Shown here: in pieces, positions 21,362 through 22,441 of the stretch
Position numbering within the stretch: position 1 is the first letter of the stretch
Layout of the letters: every line of letters starts with the position of its first letter
DNA from: an uncultured Butyrivibrio sp.
GTDB lineage: Bacteria > Bacillota > Clostridia > Lachnospirales > Lachnospiraceae
DNA length: 22,441 bases
Reading direction: 5' to 3'
NCBI RefSeq assembly: GCF_947169445.1
Contig: NZ_CAMVPU010000060.1
Location: forward strand, 1 to 22,441
Position numbers and translations under genes: made by a program
Notes under the pieces: model-generated
What the model saw: the letters and a program-made list of their open reading frames with translations, nothing else
Database searches by the model: none
What the model was told of the DNA's origin: nothing

Positions 21362-21448
21362 TTAATATGCTTTCAGCATCTTTTGAGCACATCTCGTTGT
21401 GACTTCGATATAGTATTTCGAAGCCTGCTTTGCATTATCTTCTCTCAT
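21362..21448 (-). CDS. Possible small ORF after the VWA fragment (28 aa)
   Basis: The ORF starts in an ATGA overlap with the stop of the VWA fragment and ends ahead of the terminator at 21304-21339. The product reads REDNAKQASKYYIEVTTRCA and ends K-M-L-K-A-Y. It might be the normal last part of the VWA protein put out of frame by a one-base change, or a separate coupled gene. No family is recognised. Confidence 0.25.
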   Translation of the reverse strand: MREDNAKQASKYYIEVTTRCAQKMLKAY

Positions 21449-21852
21449 TTTACAACAATACTTTTCCCCCAAGGCGCTTTGTTATTCTTTGTCATAAGCC
21501 ATAGTACCGGAACATTATTGGCCATCGACGGATCTGGAAACATGCCTTCTCCATCCGTAATTATCACAATGCTTGTAGGCGTTGTATTACCAGATGTCCT
21601 ATTGATAAACCTGAAAACAGCCTCATAATCAGTACCACCTCCTCCACGAGGTCTGGTTTTTACAACGTCTTCGATACTGTTAAACATTCTTGCTCCATGC
21701 ACGGTTACATCAAAGAATGCCAATATGCCGTTCAGAGAGCCATTGAACTGATCAAGAGCCTGGCATATTTCCGCGTAGGCCATAGCCAGCATCTCGTTCG
21801 ATACAGATCCCGATGTATCCACCATGAAATAAACATGCAACAGCGGCCACAA
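21445..21852 (-). pseudogene. DUF2201 putative metallopeptidase, VWA-like C-terminal half only
   Basis: The fragment reads HVYFMVDTSGSVSNEMLAMA with the MIDAS D-T-S-G-S, then RPRGGGGTDYEAVFRFIN with the Gly-rich loop and Thr, and SIVIITDGEG with the third metal motif; the end MTKNNKAPWGKSIVVK matches the family's P-W-G-K close. Whole DUF2201 proteins are ~400 residues with an N-terminal metallopeptidase-like domain bearing H-E-x-x-H. That half is missing, and there is no ATG with ribosome site (TTG possible). The break at ~21855 abuts a plus-strand LysR fragment. An AAA MoxR-type partner, common for this family, is not in the window. Confidence 0.7.
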
Positions 21853-21856
21853 ACCT

Positions 21857-22373
21857 TCATTATCACATAACCAGTGGAGATACAGAGCAGATAGCAGAAA
21901 AACTGGATAAGGGACTTTTGGATTTTCTCGTACTTGTTGAACAACCCGACTCCAGAAAATACGAATACATCGAGTTCCCGCAGACTGATACCTGGGGGCT
22001 TATCATCCCTGTCTCAGATCCGCTTGCAAAGAAAAAAGCCATCCGTCTGGATGACCTTAAAGACCTGCCACTATTTTGTTCTGATCAGGCATGGAATGGG
22101 GATATAAAAAACTGGGCAGGAAGTCGTTTCTCCGAGCTTAACCTTGAGGGTTCTTTCAGGCTTTCCTACAATGGCTCAATCTTTACCCGTGAAGGTCTTG
22201 GATACCTTCTGACCTACGAGCATCTTATTGACACCTCGGAGGGAAGCGGCCTTGTATTCAGGCCCCTTTCTCCAAAGCTTGAAAACAGAATATACATTGT
22301 CTGGAACCGCTATCAAGCCTTTACACCTATTGCTGAAAGATTCCTTGAACACATAAAAAAGGATTTTAGCTGA
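21857..22373 (+). pseudogene. LysR-family regulator, effector domain only
   Basis: From about 21857 the plus strand reads LHYHITSGDTEQIAEKLDKG and LLDFLVLVEQ, then SDPLAKKKAIRLDDLKDLPL, which are the two ligand-binding subdomains and hinge wording of a LysR substrate-binding domain. It ends at TGA after ERFLEHIKKDFS. The N-terminal DNA-binding winged helix (~90 residues) and the first part of the effector domain are gone, replaced by the antisense of the DUF2201 fragment. An internal ATG at 21918 exists but has no proper ribosome site. A full LysR protein is ~290-300 residues; here about 171 remain. Confidence 0.7.
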
Positions 22374-22441
22374 TCCATATATACTGCAATTTATTCTTCC
22401 ATCAAGGATTATGTATTACATTTCTCTTTCCACTATTGGCA

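Overview
The window looks like accessory chromosome from a low-to-mid GC member of the Clostridia, most likely a Lachnospiraceae species (Butyrivibrio/Roseburia-type). The evidence is strong GGAGG-type ribosome sites, the many small GNAT, methyltransferase, PNPOx, nitroreductase and SEC-C genes, and protein wording typical of that family. No rRNA, tRNA or CRISPR array was seen.

Layout. (1) Positions 1-9.9 kb are almost entirely minus-strand single-function genes: four GNATs, a SAM methyltransferase, a PNPOx-type protein, a Nif11-leader-like small protein, a SEC-C protein, a nitroreductase, a YbaK-type deacylase, an ABM monooxygenase, an ADP-ribosylglycohydrolase and a VWA protein. They are interleaved with gene debris and Rho-independent terminators. 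(2) 10.07-12.86 kb holds one large minus-strand gene, a PLD-nuclease/DEAD-helicase/DUF3427 protein with a near-perfect sigma-A promoter. It is a candidate single-gene defence or repair enzyme. (3) 12.9-13.6 kb has no intact gene. It holds a 48-aa remnant resembling a mobilisation protein N-terminus, a terminator, a ~245-bp array of consecutive small hairpins and a perfect 11-bp inverted repeat. (4) 13.6-18.6 kb is a plus-strand operon: XRE regulator, sigma factor (ATGA-coupled), RhuM family, RibD_C reductase, a Cys-containing protein of unknown function, and an S66 (MccF/LdcA-like) peptidase interrupted by one in-frame TAA. (5) 18.7-21.9 kb is minus-strand again: a truncated AlkZ-related protein, a 7-TM membrane protein coupled to a 52-aa coiled-coil protein, a SEC-C protein, a DUF4298 protein and the VWA half of a DUF2201 protein. 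A truncated XRE gene sits at the left edge and a 5'-truncated LysR effector domain at the right edge.

The most unusual property is how often the 5' part of one gene is joined directly to the 3' or inner part of an unrelated gene: GNAT/HD at ~60, a flavin-reductase N-terminus/unknown at ~3820, flavodoxin/EamA at ~8110, XRE/AlkZ-related at ~18776 and DUF2201-VWA/LysR at ~21855. There are also truncated MBL, flavin-reductase C-terminal and GNAT remnants. This points to repeated deletion at a recombination-prone locus, or to assembly joins. A solo IS21-like end (9086-9208) and the relaxase-like remnant support past mobile-element activity.
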